Shown here: one piece after another, positions 53,690-62,270 of the stretch | How the letters are laid out: the number at the start of each line of letters is the position of its first letter | Position numbering within the stretch: position 1 is the first letter of the stretch | From: an uncultured Eggerthellaceae bacterium | GTDB lineage: Bacteria > Actinomycetota > Coriobacteriia > Coriobacteriales > Eggerthellaceae | Direction of reading: 5' to 3' | NCBI GenBank assembly: GCA_910588905.1 | Contig: CAJURZ010000003.1 | Span: forward strand, 62,001-126,000 | Length of the DNA: 64,000 bases | Made by a program: the position numbers and the translations under genes | The notes under the pieces: model-generated | Seen by the model: the letters and a program-made list of their open reading frames with translations, nothing else | Told to the model about the DNA's origin: nothing | Databases searched by the model: none

Positions 53690-53833
53690 TTATCGGCGGA
53701 GCCTGTCCACCAGGGCGAGGGACAGAAGCTCGCTCGCGCCCGAGTCGATGGACTCTGCGACGCGGATGCCCTCGCGCACGGGCGTCACGAAGTCGAGCTG
53801 GCTCAGGAAGCCGGCGGCCTTCATGATCAACAT
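53690..53833 (-). other. Possible 47-codon remnant frame
   Basis: The minus strand reads MLIMKAAGFLSQLDFVTP, then VREGIRVAESIDSGASELL and an Arg-rich end. It looks protein-like but has no clear RBS and lies within gene wreckage. It may be part of a lost gene; low certainty. Confidence 0.25.
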
Positions 53834-54182
53834 CTCTGAGCGTGCCGGAGGCGGTATCCCCGACATGGTGAAGAAGTGGACAGGAGCCGGTTATGGAAGA
53901 CCCGTTCTCAGCGAGCGTGTGAACCCCGAGCGATCGAGTATCTTTCTGCCGCTTGAGAAAGAATCCGATATCTCGTCGCTTATCTCGTCATCGACTGACG
54001 AGATAAATCTAAATACTGACCAGATAGCCATTCTGAATGCAATGGCAAACGACCCTTCAGCGACATATCCGACGATCGCACAAATGACCGGGTTCAGTGA
54101 GAGCAAGGTATATCGCCTTTCGAGCACCCTCCAGGAGAAAGGCGTCGTCGAAAGAGTAGGTTCTCGAAAAGCGGGAACATAG
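53823..54182 (+). pseudogene. C-terminal remnant of an AlbA_2/RecG-like helix-turn-helix protein
   Basis: The frame reads ISERAGGGIPDMVKKWTGAG, then RPVLSERVNPERSSIFLPL, which matches the conserved C-terminal part of the ATP-binding (AlbA_2) RecG-like regulators, followed by a winged helix (TYPTIAQMTGFSESKVYRLSS). Nothing upstream in frame matches the N-terminal domains; a junction with foreign sequence lies near 53820. A truncated gene. Confidence 0.65.
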
Positions 54183-54306
54183 AAGGTACTAGTCGACTCT
54201 TCAATGCTGAATAAAAGATAAGAAGCTCACAAAGCCATAAGAGAAGATGCTGCATGCTGCAGCGTCCCCCGAGACTTCGATAGCCGTCGCTTACAGCTCA
54301 TCCTCA

Positions 54307-54336
54307 TGTCACGATAATCGTACAGTTTTTGTGACC
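54307..54336 (+). promoter_or_regulatory. Operator-like repeat TGTCAC-N18-GTGAC, copy 2
   Basis: It matches the element at 44571-44600 at 25 of 30 positions, with the same AGTTTTTGTGAC half. No antitoxin gene remains after it. It lies in the 345-bp gap (54183-54527) before the RloA gene, whose own promoter follows. Confidence 0.5.
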
Positions 54337-54428
54337 GCCGACAACAGCGCATCATTGTGCTGCGATCGCCTTCGTGTGCTCTTCAATAACAATGAATGTT
54401 CGCAGATGCTCTGGAGCGCTGTCCCACC

Positions 54429-54457
54429 TTGAATAGTGCAGAAAATGGTTGTATAAT
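54429..54457 (+). promoter_or_regulatory. Promoter of the RloA/RloB genes
   Basis: TTGAAT (54429-54434), 17-bp spacer, TATAAT (54452-54457), about 70 bp before the start codon at 54528. Close to the housekeeping-sigma consensus. Confidence 0.75.
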
Positions 54458-54527
54458 CCATTCAAATCAGAAAAAATCTCTGATTTATAGAGTTAATAGT
54501 GCATTATTAAGCAAAAGGAGAGGCCTC

Positions 54528-55760
54528 ATGCTCTGCCAGTTCACATTCGACAACTTCCGCTCGTATCGTGACGAGACGACGTTCGACATGCAGGCATCTC
54601 CCATGAAAGAGTTTAAGGAGTCCTTGATCGTGGACGATAAGGACGGGCAGGTCTTTCTTCCTGTGTCCGTTATATTCGGTCCGAATGCGGGAGGCAAGTC
54701 CAATCTATTCCTGGCTATGCATAGGATGTTCGATGCCGTCTCGTATCCTATCTACCTTCTCTCCCGAAAAGACGAGGCAACCAAGGATGTCCCGCGTCCC
54801 AAGGTTAAGGGGACCGATGCGTTCCGATTCGACGATGTGCACCCGAGCGAGCCCTCAGACTTCGAGATCTACTTCAGGACGAAGGGCCAGGAGTTCCGCT
54901 ACACGCTCTCCTTCGACGTCGAGGGGATAACCTCCGAGAGCTTGACCAGAAAGAACGTCGCCGGAACGAGAACCGCCATGCTGTTCGAGCGCACGGGAGA
55001 TGAAGTGGAGCTGGGATCAGCGCTCAAACGCGCCAGAGCGAACACCTCTTTCAATACCGACATACCCTACTTGTCATTCCTTGCGCTGAACTACGACATC
55101 GAGTTCATCGACATGGCTGCAGAGTGGATCGCCTCTGCCCGGTTCATCGACTTCGACTTCCGCTTCGAGGAGCTCATCCTCGAGAAGATGCTCGAGCAAG
55201 AGGACGAGGGAGCCATTGTAGGCATCCTCAAGGCAGCAGGAATCAACATCGATGGGTTCAGGGTCGAGGGCGACGAAGACGATTTCGAAAACAGGCGTGT
55301 CTGGGTTCGCCATGTCGTGAACGGCAAGCCCTACGAGCTACGCCTCGGCAAAGAGTCCGCAGGGACGCGCAAGATGATGAGCATGGCGGTCGCGCTCGAC
55401 GACGCACTGAAAAAAGGAAGCCTGCTCGTCATAGACGAGCTGGATTCCAAGCTGCACCCGAAGCTGCTCAGGTTCATCATCATGCTCTTCCAGGATCCCG
55501 ACATCAACGAGAACGGTGCACAGCTCATATTCACCTCCCAGGACGTTAGCATCATGAGAAATGACGTGTTCCGCCGAGATGAGATATGGTTCGCCGCTCG
55601 CGATGAGGATGAGGCGAGCACCCTTTGGTCGCTGTCCGACATCCACGAGCCCAACGGCAACCTCGTAAGCAAGAACGCGGCATTCGACAGGCAGTACCTC
55701 TCTGGCAGATATGGGGCCGACCCCATACTCGACCGCCTCCTCTATTGGGAGGAGGCCTAA
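54528..55760 (+). CDS. AAA15/RloA-family ATPase (AbiLi-like)
   Basis: 410 residues from MLCQFTFDNF, with AAAAGGAGAGG upstream. An ABC/SMC-like ATPase of the AAA15 group: Walker A FGPNAGGKSN (about 49-58), signature-like AGTRKMMSMA, Walker B LLVIDELDSKLHP with D-loop, and TSQDVSIM switch-His-position variant. With the RloB gene 2 bp downstream it forms the RloAB/AbiL-type abortive-infection pair. It probably senses phage and activates RloB. Confidence 0.9.
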   Translation: MLCQFTFDNFRSYRDETTFDMQASPMKEFKESLIVDDKDGQVFLPVSVIFGPNAGGKSNLFLAMHRMFDAVSYPIYLLSRKDEATKDVPRPKVKGTDAFRFDDVHPSEPSDFEIYFRTKGQEFRYTLSFDVEGITSESLTRKNVAGTRTAMLFERTGDEVELGSALKRARANTSFNTDIPYLSFLALNYDIEFIDMAAEWIASARFIDFDFRFEELILEKMLEQEDEGAIVGILKAAGINIDGFRVEGDEDDFENRRVWVRHVVNGKPYELRLGKESAGTRKMMSMAVALDDALKKGSLLVIDELDSKLHPKLLRFIIMLFQDPDINENGAQLIFTSQDVSIMRNDVFRRDEIWFAARDEDEASTLWSLSDIHEPNGNLVSKNAAFDRQYLSGRYGADPILDRLLYWEEA

Positions 55761-55762
55761 AC

Positions 55763-56443
55763 ATGGCACAAAATCGGACGAGAAGAGAATGGCGGAAGCC
55801 GGGACGGCGCCAGGGCTATAGGGTCTTGGCGCCCGAGCGACATCTCATCGTATGTGAAGGAAAGAAGACGGAGCCGTTTTATTTCAAGGGCATGCGCGAT
55901 GCGTTGAAGCCGGAATTCAGGAATCGCATTCATATCGTGGTAAAGGGAACCGGTCTGCACACCGTTGACTTACTCGACTATGCGCTCAGGGAGGGCAGGT
56001 TGTCGGGTGGCTACGATCATGTTTGGCTGGCTTACGATCGGGATGATTTTGACCTTCGCGAGTTCGACTCCGTGGTGGACAAATGCGCTCTGAGCTCTGA
56101 CGAAACAACAATCTTTCACCCCCTGTGGTCGAACCCATGCTTCGAAGTCTGGATGTTGCTGCATTTCGGATACACGACCGCCGAGATGACATCGGCCGAG
56201 GCTATTGCCAAAACGGACGATACATTTCGCAAGTATCTGAAAAGGCCATATAAGAAGAACGACACAAAACTTTTCGAGGACCTTTCCAGTCGTCTCATCG
56301 ATGCCATCCCGAACGCGGAACGTCTCAACGGATGGCACGAGGAACGATGCATGGCAAATCCCTCAGTAATGAATCCGGGTACCCATCTATATGAAATTGT
56401 AAACACTTTGCAAGACTACTTGAGGTGGCAGAAGCGGCCCTAA
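55763..56443 (+). CDS. RloB-family protein (AbiLii-like)
   Basis: 226 residues. RloB domain hallmarks: HLIVCEGKKTEPFYFKGM near the N-terminus (Toprim-like Glu), VWLAYDRDDFD (acidic pair), and SNPCFEVWMLLHFGYT. The N-terminal 25 residues are basic. RloB is the presumed nuclease effector, paired with the ATPase encoded upstream. Confidence 0.9.
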   Translation: MAQNRTRREWRKPGRRQGYRVLAPERHLIVCEGKKTEPFYFKGMRDALKPEFRNRIHIVVKGTGLHTVDLLDYALREGRLSGGYDHVWLAYDRDDFDLREFDSVVDKCALSSDETTIFHPLWSNPCFEVWMLLHFGYTTAEMTSAEAIAKTDDTFRKYLKRPYKKNDTKLFEDLSSRLIDAIPNAERLNGWHEERCMANPSVMNPGTHLYEIVNTLQDYLRWQKRP

Positions 56444-56491
56444 ACGTCCAAGCAAACCTAACTGAGAGGCTTTCAATCGAAGGGAGCGGTA

Positions 56492-57592
56492 ATGTCCAAC
56501 ACGCTACATATGAAAACCCATTTTGATGATTTTCTCAAAAATATCAGGCTTAGCGAAGAACAGAAGAAAGCGCTAGTAGACGCTCATACTGAGTTACGGG
56601 ATAACCTCAATGCTGATGCTAGCCTTAGCGACTTATTGGTGAGTACGTTTCTTCAGGGTAGTTATAGGAGGTCGACCATTATTAAGCCAGCTGCCGGACA
56701 AAGCTCCGACGTCGACGTCGTTGTAGTCACAAACATAAGCGAGGAAGAATATACGCCCGCAGAAGCCCTTGACCTTTTTCTTGGTTTTCTCGAAGAGCAC
56801 TACCCTAATCAATATGAACGCCAAGGCAGATCTTGGGGCATACATCTTGATAAAGCCGACATCGATTTGGTTCCCACTTCAGCACCGAGTGAAGCCCTAT
56901 CGGAGTCTGCAGTGATAAGGAATGCGGTGTTCTCGTCACTTGATATTGAGACCTTGTCAAACCCAGATGCTCTTTCAAAGGCGTATGGGTCAAGAACTGT
57001 ATCGACCCTTGATGCGCTTATTGAAAGTGATGATTGGAAAGGCGAACCGTTGCGCATACCGGATCGCGAGGCAAACGTCTGGGAATCAACAGATCCATTA
57101 AGTCAAATCAGTTGGACGATCGAGAAGAACGCAAAGTGCTCTGGTCATTATATAAACGTCGTGAAGGCAATAAAATGGTGGTGGCGAACACAGCACCCAG
57201 ACAAGAAGTATCCGAAAGGGTATCCTTTGGAGCATCTTATTGGGGATTGCTGTCCTGATGAAATAGAGTCAGTTGCCGAAGGTGTAGTAACTACGTTTGA
57301 GGCTATCGCGAAGATGGGGCCTTCAAAGCCAGTTTTGCCAGACCGAGGTCTTCCAAACGATGTTATGGCGAGGATATCTCAAGTAGACTACGCTGTTTTC
57401 CATAGATGTATCGTTGACGCCGCCATGTTGGCGCGAGAAGCGTTTGATGCCGAAGACCCATATACGGCCTCTAAAAAGTGGCAAGATCTTTTTGGAAACG
57501 AGTTCCCACTAGCCCCTAAGTCAGAGGCCAAAGCTGCGTTTACAGCGAGAGCAGGAGCAGCAACAACCCTGTCTGAGGCGAATTTTGCATGA
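56492..57592 (+). CDS. cdnA: CBASS CD-NTase (cGAS/DncV-like nucleotidyltransferase)
   Basis: 366 residues, ATG with AAGGGAG upstream. Polymerase-beta-type core: GSYRRSTIIKP (about 56-66), catalytic acidic pair in SDVDVVVVT (about 72-80) and third Asp in ADIDLVPTS (about 121). The C-terminal tail is flexible and ends LSEANFA, fitting conjugation by Cap2. It should make a cyclic oligonucleotide on phage infection; the product identity is not predictable from sequence by eye. Confidence 0.93.
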   Translation: MSNTLHMKTHFDDFLKNIRLSEEQKKALVDAHTELRDNLNADASLSDLLVSTFLQGSYRRSTIIKPAAGQSSDVDVVVVTNISEEEYTPAEALDLFLGFLEEHYPNQYERQGRSWGIHLDKADIDLVPTSAPSEALSESAVIRNAVFSSLDIETLSNPDALSKAYGSRTVSTLDALIESDDWKGEPLRIPDREANVWESTDPLSQISWTIEKNAKCSGHYINVVKAIKWWWRTQHPDKKYPKGYPLEHLIGDCCPDEIESVAEGVVTTFEAIAKMGPSKPVLPDRGLPNDVMARISQVDYAVFHRCIVDAAMLAREAFDAEDPYTASKKWQDLFGNEFPLAPKSEAKAAFTARAGAATTLSEANFA

Positions 57593-59355
57593 ACGAGGAG
57601 GTTCCAGAGCCGCTTTGTCGCGCTCGTAGATCCCTTGAAGAACTCGCTTCTTTCATAACAGTTGGGGATTTTGTATGGGATAGCGCGATTGCTGAATGGT
57701 GCCTGCCCTTCACGGCACATTTGAAACATTCACACAAGATCCCCGAAACGACCCCATGGGTCTTCACGGTCTCATCCACTTATCCCGACTGCAAGATTAA
57801 GATATATCCAGCGCTAGATGGCGGGATCGAAGATACGCACCCCCATCAATCCAATAATGGACTGGAAGGTCATGGCAAATACTGCCGCTCGGGCAATGTT
57901 TGCCTTTTTTCTGAAAACACAGAGTGGGGGCTGAGAGGAAGTCCCGATTTCACGCTTCTTTCTCATGCGACGCGATTTCTCCAATGGCTCGAATCGGCAA
58001 ACGAGGGGGGTCTGATAAAAGACGGAGACCACGTTGAGTTTCCCATGCAGAATATCAGACGAAGAGATCTCGTGCTCTATTACGAAGACGAGGTCTCAAA
58101 ATTGATTTGGGATGGTCATCCCGCTTGCCGCGATGGAGTTGTCGAGATAATCGAAAATAACCTTGGTCAAACATGCCTGTCCACTTTCTACGAAGCAGAT
58201 GGCAGCCTCGTGCGAGACGTTGGTTGGGGGACGATATTCGAGGGAGATAGGAAAAAGAAGACTAATCGGGGGATATGGCTCCTTGCCTCTTCGGTCCCCC
58301 ATGTTCGCTGCTGGCAATCACCCAATACATACGGAGAACTTCGCGAATGGGCAAAGGGGGAAGAGCTTGAACTGGACGATATTATCGGTCGGAACGCATC
58401 TAGGTTAAGAGATGGACTGAGGCATTATCTTGCAATTGGGGTTCCGTGCTCAAGCAAAGCTGGAGAGGACCCGATATCGCTATCATGGTTTATCGCGATA
58501 ATGCCGACTCTTGCCGACGAAAATGAATTCGGAAAAGGAGGGGTCCATAATCATAAGGTTCTAAGGACTGTCGACAAACGTAAAACTTTTGCTTCCAATG
58601 TACTAGTTGATTGGGTTGACAGCACTAACTGCTCTAAAGATCAGATGTTTTCGCGCGGTAGCCTTTGCGAAGAACTAGCTGATTCCCGAATAGCCCTCAT
58701 AGGTGCAGGCTCTTTGGGGAGCATGGTCGCCAATAGTTTGATTAGAGGCGGCGTAACCGATCTCTGTATTTTCGATTCAGATAACTTCGGTATTGGCAAC
58801 ATTGCCAGACATCATCTTCGTGCTTGCGATGCCGGTGCCGACAAGGCAACTACGCTAGCTGCTGTACTGAATGCAACGAGTCCCATGGCAGAAGTCAAAG
58901 GAAGAAGCGCAATAGATAAGGACAATGCAGCAACTTTCAAAGGATTCGACATCATTATTGACTGCAGCTCCTCTCCGTCTGTTCTTGCTGCTCTCGACAA
59001 CCTAGAAGGCGGCCAGGCACTCTTTGTTTGTTCGTTTGGGTATGCCGCAGAGAAGGTCTATATTTCGTTGAACACTCTGAGCTCCTTCTCCTCTGAAAGC
59101 TACAGGGATACTTTTGGGGAGCTGATGCGCGAGGAAGCGGCCTCTATACGGGAAAAAGAGCTGCCTTGGGAAGGCATAGGATGTTGGTCTCCCGTCTTCC
59201 CCGCCAAGAATTCAGATGTCAACAGAGCCGCCTCTATCGTTGTCGACTGCATTGATCGCTTAGTTGAGAAAAGGGAGTCGAAAGCGAATTACGCTTATAT
59301 AACCAAGCGTGATGTCGATGGCATCTTGACCGCAATAGAAAGAGTTGAACTGTGA
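57589..59355 (+). CDS. cap2: Cap2: E2-E1 fusion ubiquitin-transferase-like enzyme of type II CBASS
   Basis: 588 residues, overlapping the CD-NTase gene by 4 bp. The N-terminal E2-like domain (to about 150) has YCRSGNVCLF with the candidate active Cys. The linker leads to a ThiF/E1 adenylation domain: ALIGAGSLGSMVANSL (about 368-384), FDSDNFGIGNIARHHL, and a C-terminal catalytic-loop-like GIGCWSPVFPAK. Cap2 joins the CD-NTase C-terminus to a target and thereby primes signalling. Confidence 0.93.
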   Translation: MNEEVPEPLCRARRSLEELASFITVGDFVWDSAIAEWCLPFTAHLKHSHKIPETTPWVFTVSSTYPDCKIKIYPALDGGIEDTHPHQSNNGLEGHGKYCRSGNVCLFSENTEWGLRGSPDFTLLSHATRFLQWLESANEGGLIKDGDHVEFPMQNIRRRDLVLYYEDEVSKLIWDGHPACRDGVVEIIENNLGQTCLSTFYEADGSLVRDVGWGTIFEGDRKKKTNRGIWLLASSVPHVRCWQSPNTYGELREWAKGEELELDDIIGRNASRLRDGLRHYLAIGVPCSSKAGEDPISLSWFIAIMPTLADENEFGKGGVHNHKVLRTVDKRKTFASNVLVDWVDSTNCSKDQMFSRGSLCEELADSRIALIGAGSLGSMVANSLIRGGVTDLCIFDSDNFGIGNIARHHLRACDAGADKATTLAAVLNATSPMAEVKGRSAIDKDNAATFKGFDIIIDCSSSPSVLAALDNLEGGQALFVCSFGYAAEKVYISLNTLSSFSSESYRDTFGELMREEAASIREKELPWEGIGCWSPVFPAKNSDVNRAASIVVDCIDRLVEKRESKANYAYITKRDVDGILTAIERVEL

Positions 59356-59831
59356 TTTGGAAATCGATGGAAGGCTTGCGTGTAGAAATCGCCGAAGAGG
59401 CTTTCGGTGCTATAACGAAGCATGTTGCAATCCGCAAGAGAGGCGAAACGGGCGGCATTCTTATCGGGCAGTACTCACCAGATCATTTGACTGCCAAAGT
59501 ACTGAGCGCTTCCGGTCCTGGAAAACAATCCTTGCTCGGATTGTTTTCGTTTACAAGAAAGGCATCTGGGCTGCAGGAGGAATTAGATAAAGAATTCAAG
59601 CTAGGCAGATACTATCTGGGTGAATGGCATTGCCATCCAGGAAGAAACCATTCACCAAGCCCCCAAGATATCCATCAGATGCAAGACATCTCGAAATCGT
59701 CTTATTACAGCTGTCCCGAACCTATTCTGCTCGTGGTAGGAAGGGATAATCCAACACAATACATATCGGTTGTTTTAATAAAGAACGAACTTTGCCACTA
59801 TTTAGAGAGGGACGACAATGGAAGATATTAG
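59352..59831 (+). CDS. cap3: Cap3: JAB/JAMM isopeptidase of type II CBASS
   Basis: 159 residues, overlapping cap2 by 4 bp. The JAMM zinc site is complete: Glu in GETGGILIG, HxH in GEWHCHPG and Asp ten residues later in SPSPQD, with Ser in between. Cap3 removes the CD-NTase conjugates made by Cap2 and so restrains the system. Confidence 0.93.
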   Translation: MIWKSMEGLRVEIAEEAFGAITKHVAIRKRGETGGILIGQYSPDHLTAKVLSASGPGKQSLLGLFSFTRKASGLQEELDKEFKLGRYYLGEWHCHPGRNHSPSPQDIHQMQDISKSSYYSCPEPILLVVGRDNPTQYISVVLIKNELCHYLERDDNGRY

Positions 59832-60363
59832 CCAATTCGCGGCTGCCATCAGTGTTTTTTTCAGCCTTGTTGGAACTATAGGAACGATAGTTTCCTGGGC
59901 TTTGGCGATTGGTTTTATTATTCTTGCGGTCATGGGTTTGGTTAGACCGGCTTATAGATTCGGAAAAGGAATTGCATGTAAAAAGGTCTTTATCGTTGCG
60001 GATGGCAATACGCGTCAGGAGCTTAAAGGCGACTTGGAGCGTTCGGGAATAATAAGGAAGAGAAACATTCTAGAGAAAACAGATGGTCAAATCAGCGATT
60101 TGGCCGCCGCACGGCTTGTCATCTTGGAATATGGTTACCTTGGGGAAGAAAAGATACAGAATATCGTTTCAAACAAATGTTCTGACTGTGGTGTTTTGAT
60201 TTATGCGAAGCCTAAGGAGATAAGCGACGAGTCAATGTCGAAGCTCAATCGCTCCCAACACGTTTCAGTTGTTAATTTCAGAGGACGGTTGGTCAACGAA
60301 ATCCTCTTGCTGCTCATCAGTACTTCGTTTGCTCGCAAAGACGCAAAAAACCAAGTGCGGTAG
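59818..60363 (+). CDS. CBASS membrane effector, two-TM N-terminus plus Rossmann-like domain
   Basis: 181 residues, overlapping cap3 by 14 bp. Hydrophobic segments about 8-24 and 28-44 (ISVFFSLVGTIGTIVSW, AIGFIILAVMGLV), then an alpha/beta domain with KKVFIVADGNTR, AARLVILEYGYLG, CGVLIYAKP and VSVVNFRGRLVNEILLL. As the last gene of the operon it should be the cyclic-nucleotide-triggered killer, probably a membrane disruptor. The sensing domain is not an evident SAVED, STING or TIR domain; the family is not one I can name. Confidence 0.8.
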   Translation: MEDISQFAAAISVFFSLVGTIGTIVSWALAIGFIILAVMGLVRPAYRFGKGIACKKVFIVADGNTRQELKGDLERSGIIRKRNILEKTDGQISDLAAARLVILEYGYLGEEKIQNIVSNKCSDCGVLIYAKPKEISDESMSKLNRSQHVSVVNFRGRLVNEILLLLISTSFARKDAKNQVR

Positions 60364-60370
60364 CCCAAAA

Positions 60371-60580
60371 TCAGGCCTCTTCTAGAACCCCATCGAGGTT
60401 CGCCGCACAGGTTTCCACGATGCAGCGCACGGCGGCCAGCTCCGATGCGGTTATTCTCTGGTTGTCGGCCTTGTCCTCAAGCATGGTGAGGAGAGACGCC
60501 GCGCCCTCCAGCTTCTCAGAGGACTGCACCATAATGTTGACGAGCTCTTTCGGCGGAGCGTATTCTGCGCTTGCTGCCAT
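60371..60580 (-). CDS. 70-residue helical protein, paralogue 2
   Basis: 69-70 residues containing EKLEGAASLLTMLEDKAD and ASELAAVRCIVETCAANLD, about half identical to the protein at 44728-44940. Again a structured repeat lies just upstream (60639-60728). It converges on the CBASS effector gene 8 bp away. The function is unknown; the recurrence of the unit supports a real gene. Confidence 0.7.
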   Translation of the reverse strand: MAASAEYAPPKELVNIMVQSSEKLEGAASLLTMLEDKADNQRITASELAAVRCIVETCAANLDGVLEEA

Positions 60581-60638
60581 GGGGCCACCTTTTTCTTGCG
60601 AGGAATAAGGACGATGGCAACTCCTGCGAACGTCAGGT

Positions 60639-60728
60639 GAGAGGCATCCACCTCAGCTGTCACCCTGTTGGGAAATGTACGTCAATTACCCAAACGGCAG
60701 ATGCCCCTCGGCCCGGTAATTGGCGTAT
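60639..60728 (+). repeat. Structured repeat with interlocking inverted repeats, copy 2
   Basis: Arm B 60677-60690 (GTACGTCAATTACC) pairs with B' 60715-60728 (GGTAATTGGCGTAT) if two G-U pairs are allowed. Relative to copy 1 two base pairs changed on both sides (A-T to G-C, A-T to T-A). Arm A (60639-60648) and A' (60700-60709) are unchanged. The loop CGGCAGATGCCCCTC is nearly constant. A further palindrome, TATCGGGC / GCCCGATA (60766-60789), follows toward the next gene. Confidence 0.75.
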
Positions 60729-60850
60729 GTATTGACATTGAGCCTTCGCCTAATGGGGAGGGGGATATCGGGCGATATCGAGCCCGATACGATGGTACCT
60801 TGAGGCTGATGCTTTGTCATCTTCGTCGTCTGGAGAAAGGAAACCCTGCG

Positions 60851-61327
60851 ATGACCCGAGCGAAGATCAAAATAGAAGACTGTCCAGAGCTCCGGGAGGA
60901 CCTCGACGCGGAATATGAGGGCGCTTCTCAGGTGCAGCTGTGCCGTTATGCTTTAGCGTTGGCGCGTCATATGCTCGAAGTGGCTGGGTACGTGGGTGAT
61001 GGATGGCCCGTGCTCAAGGAGGCATTCGCTGTCAATGAGCAGTGGCAGCGGGGTGAAGCGCGCATGCATGATGTTCGGCAAGCGGGATTTCGGGTGCATG
61101 AACTTGCAAAGGTGGCGGATGATCCCATCCAGGGCACGGCGCTGCGAGTGGCAGGGCAGGCTGTGGGCACAGGCCATATGCGCGAACATGCCATGGTGGC
61201 TTCCGACTATGCGGTGAAGACAGTGAATCTCATGCATCCCGGAGATCTTGCCGCTGTTCGCACGGAGCGCCATTGGCAGATAGAGCATCTGTGCGCAGCG
61301 AAAGACATGTCTGACGAAGCAACCTAG
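60851..61327 (+). CDS. Imm5-like putative immunity protein
   Basis: 158 residues from ATG at 60851 with GAGAAAGGAAA upstream. A helical protein with Ala-rich strings (VQLCRYALALARHMLEVAG, AVNEQWQRGEARMHDVRQAG, GTALRVAGQAVGTGHMREHA) matching the Imm5-like putative immunity family found with polymorphic toxins. No toxin gene is adjacent, so it may be an orphan immunity gene. The hairpin repeat lies 120 bp upstream on the same strand. Confidence 0.75.
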   Translation: MTRAKIKIEDCPELREDLDAEYEGASQVQLCRYALALARHMLEVAGYVGDGWPVLKEAFAVNEQWQRGEARMHDVRQAGFRVHELAKVADDPIQGTALRVAGQAVGTGHMREHAMVASDYAVKTVNLMHPGDLAAVRTERHWQIEHLCAAKDMSDEAT

Positions 61328-61374
61328 CTGAGACGGGGATATTGGGCGATCGTCGAGCGGCATAACCCATTGGG

Positions 61375-62139
61375 TCATGCATCGCCGCGGTAGTAAGCCA
61401 CAGCGATCTGCGTACGGTTCGAGAGCTGTTTCTTCGCCAAGACAGAGCTGATATGGTTGCGCACCGTGCCTTCGGACAGGAAGAGCGATGCAGCTATCTC
61501 ACGGTTGTCCATGCCTTCGGCTACCAGGCGCACGACGGCAAGCTCACGTTCGGTCAGATCGGAGAACACCTCAGCCTCGTGGCTGTGCTGGTCGTTGTCA
61601 GTGGCTACTGCAGCGTTCAGCTTGGCTTGCAGCGCGATATTCCGCTCGCGCAGGTCGTCGCAGGCGAAGCGGAGCCCTCGCCGCTCCGAGCTTTCGCGTA
61701 CATCCCGTATCGCTAGCACAGCGGCAATGACGCAGAGCACAGCAACGACGACCAGCTGCGTTACGGGAACGGCGAGGTCGGCTAGAGCGGCACTGAGGAA
61801 ACCACTGCCTCCGTTGAAGGCGAAGGCAAGCGATGCGCATGCAGTTACACCAAGAGACGCAAGCCACGGGAGCCGCAGCGTCCAGGCCCGTTCATGCATG
61901 GAAAGATATGCGACAACGGGCAGAAAGCACGTCAGTGGATGGAAGAGCACCGCTGCAACGCAGAACAGCCATTGGGCTGCATGGGCGGCAGGCGCCTTCG
62001 CAAGCCAACACACGCAAACAAGCACCACGGCGGCTAGGAATCCTGCAATGATGAAGGGGCTCCCGCCTACGAAGAGGGCTGCCAAGGCGCAGAGGAATAG
62101 GATGGATATCTCGTCAGCGATGTCGTTCACGTTGTCCAT
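61375..62139 (-). CDS. Membrane-bound LuxR-type regulator
   Basis: 254 residues. The N-terminal half has about five to six hydrophobic segments (ISILFLCALAALFVGG to AVLCVIAAVLAI). The C-terminal HTH is LTERELAVVRLVAEGMDNRE, then EIAASLFLSEGTVRNHISSVL, split here by the quoting limit. This is the membrane-anchored LuxR design very frequent in Eggerthellaceae. It diverges from the ABC exporter genes and probably controls them. Confidence 0.9.
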   Translation of the reverse strand: MDNVNDIADEISILFLCALAALFVGGSPFIIAGFLAAVVLVCVCWLAKAPAAHAAQWLFCVAAVLFHPLTCFLPVVAYLSMHERAWTLRLPWLASLGVTACASLAFAFNGGSGFLSAALADLAVPVTQLVVVAVLCVIAAVLAIRDVRESSERRGLRFACDDLRERNIALQAKLNAAVATDNDQHSHEAEVFSDLTERELAVVRLVAEGMDNREIAASLFLSEGTVRNHISSVLAKKQLSNRTQIAVAYYRGDA

Positions 62140-62270
62140 TCTACTACGATGCCACCTCTACGCTTTGCAGCACGTTGCCAAAGTTTCCCCAGTTCAGAGG
62201 CTTCTTCCTCAGGCTCATGACAAATGTCATCCTTGCGTGCGGTATCTGCTTCGCCACAATGAGCCTAAGC

